Source of the DNA: Candidatus Viadribacter manganicus | Lineage (GTDB): Bacteria > Pseudomonadota > Alphaproteobacteria > Caulobacterales > Aquidulcibacteraceae | Direction of reading: 5' to 3' | DNA: 64,000 bases | Assembly: GCF_001679665.1 (NCBI RefSeq) | Contig: NZ_CP013244.1 | Coordinates: forward strand, 3,655,001 to 3,719,000 | Shown here: in pieces, positions 8,564 through 18,137 of the stretch | Position numbering within the stretch: the stretch's first letter is position 1 | How the letters are laid out: each line of letters begins with the position of its first letter | Position numbers and translations under genes: made by a program | Notes under the pieces: generated by a model | The model's input: only the letters and a program-made list of their open reading frames with translations | What the model was told of the DNA's origin: nothing | Database searches by the model: none

Positions 8564-8592
8564 AGGTAGCGGGCCATAATGGCCCGCTACCT
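8564..8592 (+). promoter_or_regulatory. perfect inverted repeat spanning the metG start codon
   Basis: AGGTAGCGGGCC (8564-8575) and GGCCCGCTACCT (8581-8592) are exact inverse complements separated by ATAAT. The metG ATG (8579-8581) uses the last two loop bases and the first base of the right arm. In RNA this would be a 12-bp GC-rich hairpin hiding the start. The right arm codes for residues 2-5 of MetRS; the left arm is non-coding. There is no T-tract, so it is not an obvious terminator. A translational control role is inference. Confidence 0.7.
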
Positions 8593-10291
8593 GATCACGT
8601 CCGCACTCCCCTACATCAACGGCATCAAGCATCTCGGCAATCTGGCGGGCTCGATGCTGCCTGCGGATATTCACGCGCGCTTTCGCCGTCTGCAGGGGCA
8701 CGAAGTTCTCTTCATTTGCGCGACTGATGAGCATGGCACGCCGGCCGAACTAGCTGCGGCCGAAGCCGGGCAGGACGTCGCGGCGTATTGCGCCGAGCAA
8801 TACAAAATCCAGAAAGACGCGTGCGACGGCTTCAAGCTGTCGTTCGACCATTTCGGCCGCTCTTCCAATGCGCCGAACCACAAGCTCACGCAGCATTTCT
8901 GCGAAGTGCTCGAAAAGAACGGGCTGATCGAAGAGCGCGTTTCGAAGCAAATCTATTCAATCGATGACAAGCGCTTTTTGCCGGATCGCTATGTTGAAGG
9001 CACGTGCCCGCATTGCGGCTTTGAACGTGCGCGCGGCGATCAGTGCGACAATTGCGGCACGCTGCTGGACCCAGTCGATCTCATCAATCCGCGTTCCAAG
9101 ATTTCTGGTTCGACGAATGTCGAGCCACGCGACACCGCACACCTCTTTCTCAAACAGCCGAAGATGCAGGATGAGATCCGTGCATGGGTCGACAAGTCCA
9201 CCGAATGGCCGACGCTTGCTCGTTCGATTGCCTACAAATGGCTCGATGAAGGGCTGATCGATCGCTCGATCACCCGCGACCTCTCTTGGGGGATTAAAGT
9301 CACCCAGGACGCTAAGCCGCGTCCGGGCTTCGAGAACAAGGTGTTCTACGTCTGGTTCGATGCGCCGATCGAGTACATCGGAGCGAGCGTCGAGTGGGCC
9401 GACGCCACTGGCGGCAATTGGGAGCGCTGGTGGCGCACCGATAAGGGCGCCGATGACGTCACCTACATTCAAGTGATGGGCAAGGATAACGTCGCTTTCC
9501 ACACCGTAAGCTTCCCCGTGACGATCATGGGAAGTCAGGAGCCGTGGAAGCTTGTTGATCGCTTGAAAGCCTTCAACTGGGTCACTTGGTATGGCGGCAA
9601 ATTTAGCACCAGTGAAAAGCGCGGGATATTCATGGACCAAGCGCTCGCGATTTTGCCGAGCGACTATTGGCGCTGGTATTTGATGGCCAACGCGCCGGAA
9701 AGCTCTGATGCGGCGTTCACGCTTGAGCAATTCCAGCAAACCATCAATGCCGACCTTGCCAACGTGTTTGGCAACTTCATCAATCGCATCACGCGATTTG
9801 CGGCTTCGAAGTTCGATAGCGAAGTGCCCGATGGCGGGGCGCCCGGCCCCTACGAAGAAAAGCTCGCGAACGAATTTGCCGAGCGCTTGGCGGCGCTGAC
9901 GCAGTTCCACGATCAGATGGAGTATCGCAAAGCTGCGGCGGAGCTCCGTGCGATTTGGGTCGCCGGTAACGAGTATCTCCAAGTCGCAGCGCCATGGACC
10001 GCCTTGAAGACCGATCGCGATGCGGCAGCTGTCAGCGTGCGCACTGGGCTGAATGCTTGCGCGTTGTTCGCAATTCTCGCGCAGCCCTTCATTCCCGATG
10101 CTGCGAAGGTCGTGCTGGACGCGATCGGCGTGCCGGTGAAGAACCGCATGTGGCCGAAGCCCGAGGATCGCAGTGTGTGGGACGCTCTGCCGCGCGGACT
10201 GAAGTTCTCGCCGCCAGACGTGCTCTTCAAGAAGATCGAGGACGAGCACGTCGCTGAGCTTGCCGAGCGCTTCGGTGGTGGCGGCGCGTGA
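8579..10291 (+). CDS. metG: methionyl-tRNA synthetase
   Basis: 570 residues, the usual size of a MetRS without the C-terminal dimerisation domain. It charges tRNA-Met for initiation and elongation. The class I signature is seen as H-L-G-N (residues 18-21) and K-F-S-T-S (~341-345, the KMSKS loop). A zinc knuckle with C-P-H-C and C-D-N-C lies around residues 141-160. The start [11 protein letters not shown] is typical of the family. No good Shine-Dalgarno precedes the ATG, which lies in a perfect hairpin. The stop overlaps the next gene (GTGA), suggesting co-translation. Confidence 0.97.
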   Translation: MARYLITSALPYINGIKHLGNLAGSMLPADIHARFRRLQGHEVLFICATDEHGTPAELAAAEAGQDVAAYCAEQYKIQKDACDGFKLSFDHFGRSSNAPNHKLTQHFCEVLEKNGLIEERVSKQIYSIDDKRFLPDRYVEGTCPHCGFERARGDQCDNCGTLLDPVDLINPRSKISGSTNVEPRDTAHLFLKQPKMQDEIRAWVDKSTEWPTLARSIAYKWLDEGLIDRSITRDLSWGIKVTQDAKPRPGFENKVFYVWFDAPIEYIGASVEWADATGGNWERWWRTDKGADDVTYIQVMGKDNVAFHTVSFPVTIMGSQEPWKLVDRLKAFNWVTWYGGKFSTSEKRGIFMDQALAILPSDYWRWYLMANAPESSDAAFTLEQFQQTINADLANVFGNFINRITRFAASKFDSEVPDGGAPGPYEEKLANEFAERLAALTQFHDQMEYRKAAAELRAIWVAGNEYLQVAAPWTALKTDRDAAAVSVRTGLNACALFAILAQPFIPDAAKVVLDAIGVPVKNRMWPKPEDRSVWDALPRGLKFSPPDVLFKKIEDEHVAELAERFGGGGA

Positions 10292-10782
10292 TCATCCGCC
10301 AACTCCAGGTGGGCGATCTCACCGCCTACAGAGAGCTCCACCGTTTCGGGATAGTTGAATCGCCGAACGGTTTTGTCGATGTCGCGGCTACCGATGCGGC
10401 GCGTCCCGACGATGACGTCACGCAGATGCTCGCGCGCGGTGAGGGATGGGGCGCGTTCGACGGCGATCGCTTGGTTGGCAAACTCACTATTGATGCGCTG
10501 CCTTATCCCTCGCTCGCGCACACGTTTTGGATTCACGCCGTCTATGTTCACCCGGACGCGCGCGGTAAAGGCGCGAGTGGAAAACTCATCCGCGCGGCAA
10601 TCGAAAGCGCACAGAGCAAAGGGGCGCGCCGCATCGCGCTCTGGGTCAACGGTGTGAACCCGCACGCGCGCGGACTCTACGAACGTATGGGCTTCCGTCA
10701 GACCGGGCACATTCCCGGCGGTATTCAGATTGACGGCGCTTACGTCGATGACGTGCTCATGAGCCTCGAATTGCCGGCATGA
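10288..10782 (+). CDS. GNAT-family N-acetyltransferase
   Basis: 164 residues starting at a GTG that overlaps the metG stop by four bases. The acetyl-CoA binding segment is visible as [15 protein letters not shown] (the R/Q-x-x-G-x-G/A loop), preceded by the A-V-Y-V strand and followed by A-L-W-V-N and a late G-L-Y-E-R-M-G-F motif. The substrate cannot be read from sequence. Coupling to metG suggests shared transcription but not necessarily shared function. Confidence 0.85.
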   Translation: MIIRQLQVGDLTAYRELHRFGIVESPNGFVDVAATDAARPDDDVTQMLARGEGWGAFDGDRLVGKLTIDALPYPSLAHTFWIHAVYVHPDARGKGASGKLIRAAIESAQSKGARRIALWVNGVNPHARGLYERMGFRQTGHIPGGIQIDGAYVDDVLMSLELPA

Positions 10783-10880
10783 GAGTGACTCCAAAGCGCT
10801 AGACGGAACCTCCCTGGGCGCCTAACAATTGCGGCCGGGAACCGTCGGGACACGGTAATCGGGACATCGCGGAGGGGCGA

Positions 10881-11216
10881 ATGGAATACGTCGATCAGGC
10901 AGTGGCCTACCTTCGCGAAGGTTTCGCGAACATCAACAACCCGAAGGGTCTCCTGATTGCGCTCGCCGCAGTCTTGTTCATGGGCTCGTGGCGCCAATGG
11001 ATCCCGGTCGGCCTGGTGGCGACTATCATTCACATCGCCATTGAGCGTCTGGCGCCGGTGTTGGCCGGCGGCGGCGGCGAAGTGACCTTGCCGCCACTCA
11101 TGGAAGAAGCGTTTTGGACTCAAGTCCTCGTGCTCTTCCTCGGCTATCTCATCATCATCGGCATCTTCTTCCTGCTGAAGAGCCTGCTGTTCAGAAAATC
11201 AAGCGCCGCGCACTAG
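10881..11216 (+). CDS. small membrane protein, unknown
   Basis: 111 residues with a GGAGG-type ribosome site just upstream. Hydrophobic segments at about residues 23-37, 41-57 and 78-98 predict two or three membrane helices. A short Gly-rich linker separates the second segment from the last helix, and the tail is basic. It overlaps convergent rlmB by four bases at the 3' ends. No family recognised. Confidence 0.65.
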   Translation: MEYVDQAVAYLREGFANINNPKGLLIALAAVLFMGSWRQWIPVGLVATIIHIAIERLAPVLAGGGGEVTLPPLMEEAFWTQVLVLFLGYLIIIGIFFLLKSLLFRKSSAAH

Positions 11217-11890
11217 CGCGAACGCTGAGCCTCGTAGAGCGCAATCGCGGCGGCCACTGAGACGTTCAAACTCTCGAGTGCGGGTGCTATGGGGATGCGT
11301 GCGCGCTTTTCGCAGGCGTCGGCTACTGCGGGTCGTAGTCCTTTTCCCTCGGCGCCAACGACAATCACGGCGGGACGCTTGTCTTCAAGCGCGTCGGCGA
11401 GTTCCAGTTCAGCTTCACCTTCGAGCGCGATGGTGACGTAGCCGTGCGAGCGCAGCGACTCGATCGCGCGACCGAGGTTCACGACACGCGCATGCGGCAC
11501 GGTTTCAATCGCGCCGGCGGCGGCTTTCGCCAGCACGCCTGTCAGCGGCGGTGACTTCCGATCTTGGAGGATCACCGCGCGTGCGCCGAACGCGACGGCT
11601 GAGCGGAACGCGGCGCCAACGTTCTGCGGATCCGTCACGCCATCGAGAACCAGCACGCTGCGCCCGTCTGGCGGCGTGCAGATCGCGTCCAATTCCTGTG
11701 GCTCAATCGGAAAGGCGCGCACGGCCAAACCTTGGTGCACCGCGCCGGGCGGCAGCATCCCGTCGATCGCGTCCGGTTCGAGAATTTGCGGCTCGATGCC
11801 GTCGGGCAGGCGTGATGCGGCGTTGCGGGTCGCGACCACGCGTTCGATTCGCCGAGCCGAGTTAGCGAGTGCGGCAAGCGAAGCATGCAC
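11213..11890 (-). CDS. rlmB: TrmH/SpoU-family RNA 2'-O-methyltransferase (RlmB-like)
   Basis: 225 residues from GTG 11890. SpoU-class motifs are present: D-P-Q-N-V-G-A-A-F-R-S-A, G-A-E-G-K-G-L-R, and the final S-L-N-V-S-V-A-A-A-I-A-L-Y-E. RlmB methylates the ribose of G2251 in 23S rRNA; the more general label is TrmH family. The start is odd: the codons just before the GTG read W-I-W-G, a conserved beginning of this family, but no ATG, GTG, TTG or CTG occurs in that frame back to the stop near 12018. Either translation starts at GTG 11890 with a clipped N-terminus, a rare codon is used, or there is an indel upstream. Confidence 0.85.
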   Translation of the reverse strand: MHASLAALANSARRIERVVATRNAASRLPDGIEPQILEPDAIDGMLPPGAVHQGLAVRAFPIEPQELDAICTPPDGRSVLVLDGVTDPQNVGAAFRSAVAFGARAVILQDRKSPPLTGVLAKAAAGAIETVPHARVVNLGRAIESLRSHGYVTIALEGEAELELADALEDKRPAVIVVGAEGKGLRPAVADACEKRARIPIAPALESLNVSVAAAIALYEAQRSR

Positions 11891-12063
11891 GCCCCAAATC
11901 CAGGACGGCCCGCCCGCCTCAGCCTCGAACTCACGGCGAGGAAGCGGGTTTATCGGTCGCGCACGGTCCGACTTGAGTGGGGGAGGGGGCTTAGGTATAG
12001 GACGCGCTCCGTGAAATCAGGGCCCTGGCTTACAGGTGCTTTGGCCTTCGCGGAAGCATGGCC

Positions 12064-12149
12064 GGAAGGGTGGCCGAGTGGTTAATGGCAGCAGACTGTA
12101 AATCTGCCCGCGCGAGCGTACGCTGGTTCGAATCCAGCCCCTTCCACCA
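12064..12149 (+). tRNA. tRNA-Tyr (anticodon GTA)
   Basis: Class II tRNA with a long variable arm. Acceptor GGAAGGG/CCCTTCC, anticodon arm GCAGA-CTGTAAA-TCTGC giving anticodon GTA, T-loop TTCGAAT, discriminator A and an encoded CCA (12147-12149). It is paired with tRNA-Gly 101 bases downstream, an arrangement known upstream of tuf genes in many proteobacteria. Confidence 0.97.
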
Positions 12150-12250
12150 TCCTTTGCTCGCGTGAGCGAGGGAAGGATGTCCTCCGAAGCCTTGGCGTAG
12201 GAGTGCGTGAGCCCAGGATGGCTCACGCTAGGCAAATGAACTGAGCGGTT

Positions 12251-12324
12251 GCGGGTATAGCTCAATGGTAGAGCCGCAGCCTTCCAAGCTGAAGACGAGG
12301 GTTCGATTCCCTCTACCCGCTCCA
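12251..12324 (+). tRNA. tRNA-Gly (anticodon TCC)
   Basis: 74 bases including encoded CCA. Acceptor GCGGGTA/TACCCGC, D-arm GCTC/GAGC, anticodon loop CTTCCAA giving TCC, T-arm GAGGG-TTCGATT-CCCTC. Together with tRNA-Tyr it forms a small tRNA cluster upstream of tuf, although a lipoprotein gene and a TonB receptor lie between. Confidence 0.97.
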
Positions 12325-12499
12325 ATTCGCCCCGAGAGACCAAGAGGCAGGCGCCGAGAAGATAGACGCCGACGCCTCCCGCGCCCCCTCCACTGCGCTT
12401 TTCTCCGGGAAAGCGAAAGCCTCAGGGGCGCGTGGGTTTGCGTCCGCGCGTGAGCGGCTAATACTAGCGCCGAGCGTTAGCCTTGACGGGGAGGCGCCG

Positions 12500-13303
12500 A
12501 TGTCGATGTCAATCGCGATCCGCGGGATCGCCCTAGGTTCTCTTGCTCTGTTGCTCGGCGCTTGCGTCGGCATGGGCGATGTACCGACGCGTGATGAATT
12601 TATGCGCGTGCCGCATGAGATACGCAGTGGCGCCGCACAGAGCGTTATCGAACGTGTTGAGAGCACTGTGGATCGAGCGGAGGTGTTGGCCGCGGTCCAG
12701 AACATCGTGTCGGCAGCGCCGCTCTGTTATCCTTGGCCCGGGCTTTGGCTCGACGCCAGCGACCGCCGCAATGTCTATTACGCGCGCTATGATTTGATGA
12801 CGCGTGATTGGGGCGCCGATGTCACTTCAGCCAGCCAATCGCGCATGCAGGAATTCGTTGATCTTGGATTCTTAATTCCGCGGGAGCAACCCGAGATCGG
12901 CCCTGGGGTTGTCGAGTACAATCTCTCAGCCGAAGGCGTCGCGTTCTTGCGAGGTTCGCCCTACGGCGGCGCGCGTCCGCAGTTTTGCCCGAACTCGCAA
13001 CGCCGCGTTGCCGAAGTAACCGACACCCAATTTGGCCAATACCCATGCGGCAGCATGCGCGTGACTTTTCGGCACGTCGCGGACAATTGGCCGACATGGG
13101 CGCGAACGGAAGCTGCTCGCCAACGTGTGGATGCGACCTGGGCGCCGCCTGGCGTGCCCCTAACCGGCACTGTGACGCTTGGCCGCCAATGGTTCGCTCA
13201 GAACGCAGTCCCAAGTGGGATTGAGAACGGAAGCTTGCGATCGCTGTGTCTCGACGCCTCGCGTCAGGTTTCTGGTGACGATCTTGATCTGAACGCCAAT
13301 TGA
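12500..13303 (+). CDS. predicted lipoprotein, unknown function
   Basis: 267 residues preceded by GGGGAGG. The N-terminus has a short positive start, a hydrophobic core, and the lipobox L-L-G-A-C, so it is likely an outer-membrane-anchored lipoprotein. Residues ~55-85 hold a small helical stretch and P-L-C-Y-P-W-P. The later part has an R-x-Y-D-L segment and four more cysteines. I recognise no domain. It is convergent with the TonB receptor gene. Confidence 0.65.
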   Translation: MSMSIAIRGIALGSLALLLGACVGMGDVPTRDEFMRVPHEIRSGAAQSVIERVESTVDRAEVLAAVQNIVSAAPLCYPWPGLWLDASDRRNVYYARYDLMTRDWGADVTSASQSRMQEFVDLGFLIPREQPEIGPGVVEYNLSAEGVAFLRGSPYGGARPQFCPNSQRRVAEVTDTQFGQYPCGSMRVTFRHVADNWPTWARTEAARQRVDATWAPPGVPLTGTVTLGRQWFAQNAVPSGIENGSLRSLCLDASRQVSGDDLDLNAN

Positions 13304-13335
13304 GGGCGGCGCAAACCGCGCCGCCCTCAATCACA

Positions 13336-15231
13336 TCAGTTTCCCGGGCGCAGGCGAATGCCGATAGTGACGTTGCGCGGCGCGCCAGCAAAACCGTCGA
13401 CCGGCTCGTATGCCTCGTCGGTTAGATTGTCGGCAGCGAGATAGATTTGCGCGCCGGTGGCGAAGTTCCAGGCAGCGGATGCGCGAAACACATTGTAAGC
13501 GGGCGTGATCCCCACACCGGCGTAAAAGCCGTTGTCACCATAGATTTGATCGGAGCGCTCGCCCACGCGGCGCCAGCCCACTTGGCCAGAGATCGCGCCC
13601 TCCTCGAAATCGAGGGACGCATTCCAAACGTCTTGCGGCCGCCTCAAGAGCCTTGTGCCCGTACTGGCGTCTTGCGCATCCGTGTAGACATAAGACAGCC
13701 GCGCCGTGAGCCATGATGCGGGCCGAAACGCAACACGCGCTTCGGCGCTATCGATGTTGGCCTGATCGATGTTGGCGTAGCTGAAGAACGAATTGAAATC
13801 GATCAGCTCCTCAATTTCCGCGTTGCGATAGATTAAACCCAACACAATGCCGTCGCCTTCACCGAACGCGACAAAGCGCGCATCGCCGCCGACTTCCCAT
13901 GCCGCGCCGCGCTCTGGGTTGAGGTTCGGATCGCCGAAATAGATAAAGCGTTCGTAGAGCGTCGGTGCGCGAAATGATGTGCCGTACGAAGCGTACAGGC
14001 GCACTTGATCGGTCACATCCAATGAGGCGCCGGTGCGCCATGTTGTCTCTGCGCCAAAACCGTCGAAGTCATCGACGCGCGCTGCTGCTGTGAGCGTAAG
14101 GTTGTTGAGATCGCCCTGAGCGGTGACGAAGACGCCGCCGTGATCTTGCTCGGCGATGACCGTTGTAAAACCTTGGTCGATGTTTACCTTCTCAGTTTGA
14201 GTTTCAATGCCGATGGCGAGCGCGGCATTCTCGGTCACCCAGTCGAGTGTGAGATCAGCAAATCCGCGTTCACCCTCATAGGCGGATGTTATCACGCCGC
14301 CGTTCCGTTCCTCGCGCTCTTGCGCCAACGTCCCGCCCGTTCCGCGTAGCGACAGTGCGTCGCTGAAACGCCACGTGGCGCCTAACCGGGCGACAGTCAG
14401 ATCATTCTGCGAGATTTCGATGTCACGATCGTCTGTGCGGAACTCTCGAAATGGAAACGCGCTTTCGTATTCAAATGCGTCGAAATCAGCACGTGCCGCG
14501 CGATGGCGAACGAGCAGGTCGAGCGCAAATCCGTCAGTGACGTCGAGGTCGAAAACGCCGGTGAACGTGCTGGATTCCGCACCATCGGCATCGCCAGTGC
14601 GGGTAGCCATTCGCTCTGGCACCAAGTCGTAGCCGTCGCTGGCGTAACCTTCGCCCGTAATCGCGTAGCGCAAACTTCCGAGCGTGCCGTTGATCCCGGC
14701 CGCCGCAGCCAGCGTGTTGAACGAGCCCCCCCAAACATCGAGCTGGCCGTTGAGTGGGTCAGCGCCGCCGTGTCGCGGCAAGATGTTCACTACGCCACCG
14801 ATCGCATCCGAGCCGTAGACGGCGCTCATCGGCCCTTGGACGACTTCGATGCGCAAAAGCGCGCCGAGAGTGTCCTGGCCGGCGTCGAATGATGAGCCGG
14901 GAGTAGAGGGGTCGTTGAGCCGCATCCCATCGAAGAGCACGAGTGTGTGGTTCGAATTGGCGCCGCCGGAGAAAAGGCTGGCTTGCTGTCCTGCTCCGCC
15001 ACTCTGGCTGACATTTAAACCCGGCGCCTCCGCCAGCGCCTCGGCGATGGTGTCGATGCCCCTGCTTTGCGCTTGTTCGATGTCGATGACTTTGACATCC
15101 GCGGGCAGCGTTTCGGCGTGGCTGGGCAGTCGCGTGGCGGTGATGACGAGATCGTCTGCCTCTTCGGCGCAAGCGGGCAGGGCGAGAAACGACGCGGCCG
15201 CGAACAGCGCAGGCTTGTAGAGATAACGCAT
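13336..15231 (-). CDS. btuB: TonB-dependent outer-membrane receptor, BtuB-like (vitamin B12 uptake)
   Basis: 631 residues with a signal peptide ending near A-C-A-E. A TonB-box-like D-D-L-V-I-T-A-T-R precedes the plug domain (about 30-140), which shows the L-F-D-G-M-R-L-N-D, V-V-Q-G-P-M-S-A-V-Y-G and A-I-G-G-V-V-N-I motifs. The rest is a 22-strand barrel ending in an aromatic-type strand (N-V-T-I-G-I-R-L). The length matches BtuB (~600). The B12 assignment rests mainly on the cobalamin riboswitch 150 bases upstream; without it, the receptor could serve siderophores or other corrinoids. Confidence 0.88.
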   Translation of the reverse strand: MRYLYKPALFAAASFLALPACAEEADDLVITATRLPSHAETLPADVKVIDIEQAQSRGIDTIAEALAEAPGLNVSQSGGAGQQASLFSGGANSNHTLVLFDGMRLNDPSTPGSSFDAGQDTLGALLRIEVVQGPMSAVYGSDAIGGVVNILPRHGGADPLNGQLDVWGGSFNTLAAAAGINGTLGSLRYAITGEGYASDGYDLVPERMATRTGDADGAESSTFTGVFDLDVTDGFALDLLVRHRAARADFDAFEYESAFPFREFRTDDRDIEISQNDLTVARLGATWRFSDALSLRGTGGTLAQEREERNGGVITSAYEGERGFADLTLDWVTENAALAIGIETQTEKVNIDQGFTTVIAEQDHGGVFVTAQGDLNNLTLTAAARVDDFDGFGAETTWRTGASLDVTDQVRLYASYGTSFRAPTLYERFIYFGDPNLNPERGAAWEVGGDARFVAFGEGDGIVLGLIYRNAEIEELIDFNSFFSYANIDQANIDSAEARVAFRPASWLTARLSYVYTDAQDASTGTRLLRRPQDVWNASLDFEEGAISGQVGWRRVGERSDQIYGDNGFYAGVGITPAYNVFRASAAWNFATGAQIYLAADNLTDEAYEPVDGFAGAPRNVTIGIRLRPGN

Positions 15232-15379
15232 AGGAGCGTCCCCATTTTGCGCGACGCCCCGTCCCCGTGGGCGCGCAATGGCAGCGACAAGCGGGGCGCA
15301 AAAGCGCGCGGGGCCGCCCGCGTCGCTGCAGCGGAGAGTTCCGGTTCGTCGGCTGGACCCGGCCGGGCGAACGAGCGAC

Positions 15380-15549
15380 GTTGCGGCGGCAGGTCTCCTG
15401 GCTTGCGGCTCAAACGCGCTTCTGCCGCCTTCCCAGGCCTCAAAGACGCAACGTCTTCGACCCAGTGGCGTGATGGCAGTAGCGCTCGCCGCTTACAGTT
15501 GCGGGCACAGCTGCGGACTAGAGGTTGGAAACCTCGCACCGCGTTCCCA
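15380..15549 (-). promoter_or_regulatory. cobalamin (B12) riboswitch upstream of the TonB receptor
   Basis: Read on the minus strand, the stretch holds the conserved core of the AdoCbl riboswitch in order: a G-G-T-G-C-G-A-G start, AGTCCGC...GTGCCCGCAACTGTAA, the B12 box GCCACTG (complement of 15463-15469), a GCCTGGGAAGGCGG element, and a closing AAGCCAGGAGACCTGCC. It lies in the 5' leader of the BtuB-like gene. In the family, cobalamin binding represses expression, usually by hiding the ribosome site. This strongly supports B12-responsive control. Confidence 0.95.
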
Positions 15550-15626
15550 TTTCGCGTCCTCATCGGACGACCGTCGCGGAATGACCATTAGCCGCGCCGG
15601 ATCGCCATTCCAAGGCGCTGCGGGGC

Positions 15627-15654
15627 TTGACGTGCGCGAAGGTGCGGCTAAAGA
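15627..15654 (+). promoter_or_regulatory. possible sigma-70 promoter of tuf
   Basis: TTGACG (15627-15632) and TAAAGA (15649-15654) are separated by 16 bases, 78 bases before the tuf start. The -35 is a good match and the -10 is weak. It is the best-looking promoter between the riboswitch and tuf, but this is pattern matching only. Confidence 0.35.
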
Positions 15655-15731
15655 CCCGCTCCTTACGCGCGCTTCGGCTGGGCCTTAGCGCCGACGACCT
15701 ATTTGACACGCCGGAGAGACAGGACCTCACA

Positions 15732-16922
15732 ATGGCCAAGGAAAAGTTCGAGCGGACAAAGCCGCACTGCAACATCGGCACGATCGGCCACGTCGATCAC
15801 GGCAAGACCACGCTCACAGCGGCCATCACGATGGTTCTGGCCAAGAAGGGTGGCGCCAAGGCTATGGCGTACGCCGACATCGACGCTGCCCCGGAAGAAA
15901 AGGCCCGCGGCATCACGATCAACACGGCGCACGTCGAGTACGAAACGGCTGATCGTCACTACGCGCACGTCGATTGCCCCGGCCACGCTGACTACGTGAA
16001 GAACATGATCACCGGCGCCGCCCAAATGGACGGCGGCATCCTGGTTGTGTCCGCCGCCGACGGCCCGATGCCGCAAACGCGCGAGCACATCCTGCTCGCA
16101 CGTCAGGTCGGCGTTCCGGCGCTGGTCGTGTTTATGAACAAGGTCGACATGGTCGACGACGCGGAACTGCTGGACCTCGTCGAAATGGAAGTGCGCGAGC
16201 TACTCTCGTCGTACGACTTCCCTGGCGATGATATCCCGATCGTGAAGGGCTCAGCCCTCGCCGCCGTCGAAGGCCGCGATGCGCCGATCGGCGAAGACGC
16301 GATCATGAGCCTCATGACCGCCGTCGACACCTACATCCCGCAGCCGGCGCGTCCGCTGGACATGCCGTTCCTGATGCCGGTCGAAGACGTGTTCTCGATT
16401 TCGGGTCGCGGCACGGTCGTCACGGGCCGCGTCGAAAAGGGCGTTGTGAAGGTTGGCGAGGAAATCGAAATCATCGGCATCCGTCCGACGGTTAAGACGA
16501 CCTGCACCGGCGTTGAAATGTTCCGCAAGCTGCTCGATCAAGGTCAAGCTGGCGACAACATCGGCGCGCTGCTCCGCGGCGTTGACCGTGAAGGCGTTGA
16601 GCGCGGTCAGGTTCTGGCCAAGCCGGGTTCGATCACGCCGCACAAGAAGTTCGAAGCCGAAGTGTACGTGCTGACGAAGGAAGAAGGCGGCCGTCACACG
16701 CCGTTCTTCACAAACTATCGTCCGCAATTTTACTTCCGTACGACGGACGTGACGGGCATCGTCGCGCTCCCGGCTGGCGTCGAAATGGTCATGCCTGGCG
16801 ACAACATTAAGATGGTCGTCGAGCTCATCAACCCGATCGCCATGGACCAAGGTCTCCGCTTCGCTATTCGCGAAGGCGGTCGCACCGTCGGTTCGGGCGT
16901 CGTGGCGAAGGTCATCGAATAG
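15732..16922 (+). CDS. tuf: elongation factor Tu
   Basis: 396 residues, the standard EF-Tu length, starting at ATG 15732; the open frame back to 15627 is not family-like. It delivers aminoacyl-tRNA to the ribosome as a GTPase. The P-loop [13 protein letters not shown] and N-K-V-D motifs are all present. The sequence is strongly codon-biased, as expected for a highly expressed gene. A strong terminator follows, so tuf is transcribed separately from the r-protein operon downstream. Confidence 0.98.
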   Translation: MAKEKFERTKPHCNIGTIGHVDHGKTTLTAAITMVLAKKGGAKAMAYADIDAAPEEKARGITINTAHVEYETADRHYAHVDCPGHADYVKNMITGAAQMDGGILVVSAADGPMPQTREHILLARQVGVPALVVFMNKVDMVDDAELLDLVEMEVRELLSSYDFPGDDIPIVKGSALAAVEGRDAPIGEDAIMSLMTAVDTYIPQPARPLDMPFLMPVEDVFSISGRGTVVTGRVEKGVVKVGEEIEIIGIRPTVKTTCTGVEMFRKLLDQGQAGDNIGALLRGVDREGVERGQVLAKPGSITPHKKFEAEVYVLTKEEGGRHTPFFTNYRPQFYFRTTDVTGIVALPAGVEMVMPGDNIKMVVELINPIAMDQGLRFAIREGGRTVGSGVVAKVIE

Positions 16923-16946
16923 TTCGAAGCGCTCAGCGCTAAGACG

Positions 16947-16975
16947 AAGGGCCGCCCATTGGGCGGCCCTTTTTC
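16947..16975 (+). terminator. Rho-independent terminator after tuf
   Basis: Inverted repeat AAGGGCCGCCC / GGGCGGCCCTT with loop ATT, followed by a run of T, 25 bases after the tuf stop. Confidence 0.93.
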
Positions 16976-17110
16976 GTTTCGCGCTGCGGCCCCGAGTGCT
17001 GGGCTTTCCGCGCCCTTGCCTGAACCGGAGGCCGGGCGCATCCAAACGCTGGCGCGCGCGCATCTGCTTAAATGGATGAAATCGCCCTGACCGGCGCGAG
17101 GGAGACGTGG

Positions 17111-18118
17111 ATGGAACGGTTTGTGTTCGTATTGGCGATCGCTGTAGCGATCCTCTTTGGCCTCGGCGCCATGTTTGGCGGCCCGAACTGGTCCAATTTC
17201 AGTATCCACGTCGGCGATGATGACGGCGGGCGCGGGACGGCCGCGATCATAGCCACCAGCCCCGGCTCGATGCCCGCTGAGGCGTTCGCCGGCGGCGATC
17301 TTCGTATTCGCAACGTTGCGGCCGTAGTTGCGATTATCCCTGAGGATCGCCAGGATTACTCAGTCGAGATCGACAATACGGCCGGTGTCCTGCCGATGCC
17401 GACGGTCGCCACGGACGATGGCCGTGTGGTGATTGACGGCCAATTGCGCGGCCGGGTTCGTGGTTGCGGCGATGCGGGTTCCGCCAGTGTTCGGGGGTAT
17501 GGGGATGGCGAATTCGACGCCGCCGAACTCCCCCGCATCACAATACGGACACCGCGCGCGCTTCAACTCGACCGTAGTGGCGCCGGCTCGACCGACATCG
17601 GCGCGACTCAATCTCTCTCACTTGAGGTAAATGGTTGCAGTACGACCACGGTGGCCGACGTGGCGGGCGACCTTTCCATGGACATCGCCGGTTCAGGCAA
17701 CGTCAACACAGGCGCGGCCCAAAGCCTCGACGCGGACGTAGCCGGATCAGCTGACGTGGTTACCGGAGCAATTGCAAGTGGCGCCGCCATAGATCTCGCG
17801 GGCTCGGGCTCGGTCACGATGGCCTCGTTGACGGGCGAGCTGAATTCGGACGCCGCCGGTTCGGGCGTTGTTACAGTGCGCGGTGGCGCGATCACGATCG
17901 CAAGTATCGACCTTGCCGGCTCCGGCGATGTGTCGATTGCAGCGACGGTTCAAGATCTGAACGTATCGATCGTGGGCTCGGGCAGCGTCGACGTAACCGC
18001 CCCAGTCGTCAATATTGACGCGGAAATCGCAGGTTCTGGCAGCGTTTCCGCCCCAGCCGCATCCGGCTCTGTCCGGCAGGAGGTTTTTGGCTCCGGCGAG
18101 GTATCCGTAGGCCAATGA
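17111..18118 (+). CDS. GIN-domain (DUF2807-like) protein with one TM anchor
   Basis: 335 residues from ATG 17111, which has a GGGAGA site upstream; ATG 17072 is an in-frame alternative. A single N-terminal hydrophobic helix (~3-20) suggests secretion or anchoring. From residue ~165 on, the chain is a regular beta repeat with S-G-S/A-G-S-G-x-V motifs recurring about every 18-20 residues (I-A-G-S-G-N-V, L-A-G-S-G-S-V, L-A-G-S-G-D-V, V-G-S-G-S-V and so on). This is the signature of GIN/DUF2807 beta-helix domains, annotated as putative autotransporter adhesin heads. It sits unexpectedly between tuf and rpsJ. Confidence 0.8.
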   Translation: MERFVFVLAIAVAILFGLGAMFGGPNWSNFSIHVGDDDGGRGTAAIIATSPGSMPAEAFAGGDLRIRNVAAVVAIIPEDRQDYSVEIDNTAGVLPMPTVATDDGRVVIDGQLRGRVRGCGDAGSASVRGYGDGEFDAAELPRITIRTPRALQLDRSGAGSTDIGATQSLSLEVNGCSTTTVADVAGDLSMDIAGSGNVNTGAAQSLDADVAGSADVVTGAIASGAAIDLAGSGSVTMASLTGELNSDAAGSGVVTVRGGAITIASIDLAGSGDVSIAATVQDLNVSIVGSGSVDVTAPVVNIDAEIAGSGSVSAPAASGSVRQEVFGSGEVSVGQ

Positions 18119-18137
18119 CAGCCGCGCAAAACGCGCC

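Noticed and set aside
8957..10249. 430-codon minus-strand frame opposite metG
   Set aside because: A shadow of metG codon bias in GC-rich DNA with no recognisable domain. The same holds for the long minus-strand frames opposite tuf, rpsE and rpoA.
10825..10870. GGAAC motifs upstream of the small membrane protein, considered as an EcfG/sigma-T stress promoter
   Set aside because: Two GGAAC occur, but neither has a CGTT partner at the required 16-17 bases, so the promoter is not supported.
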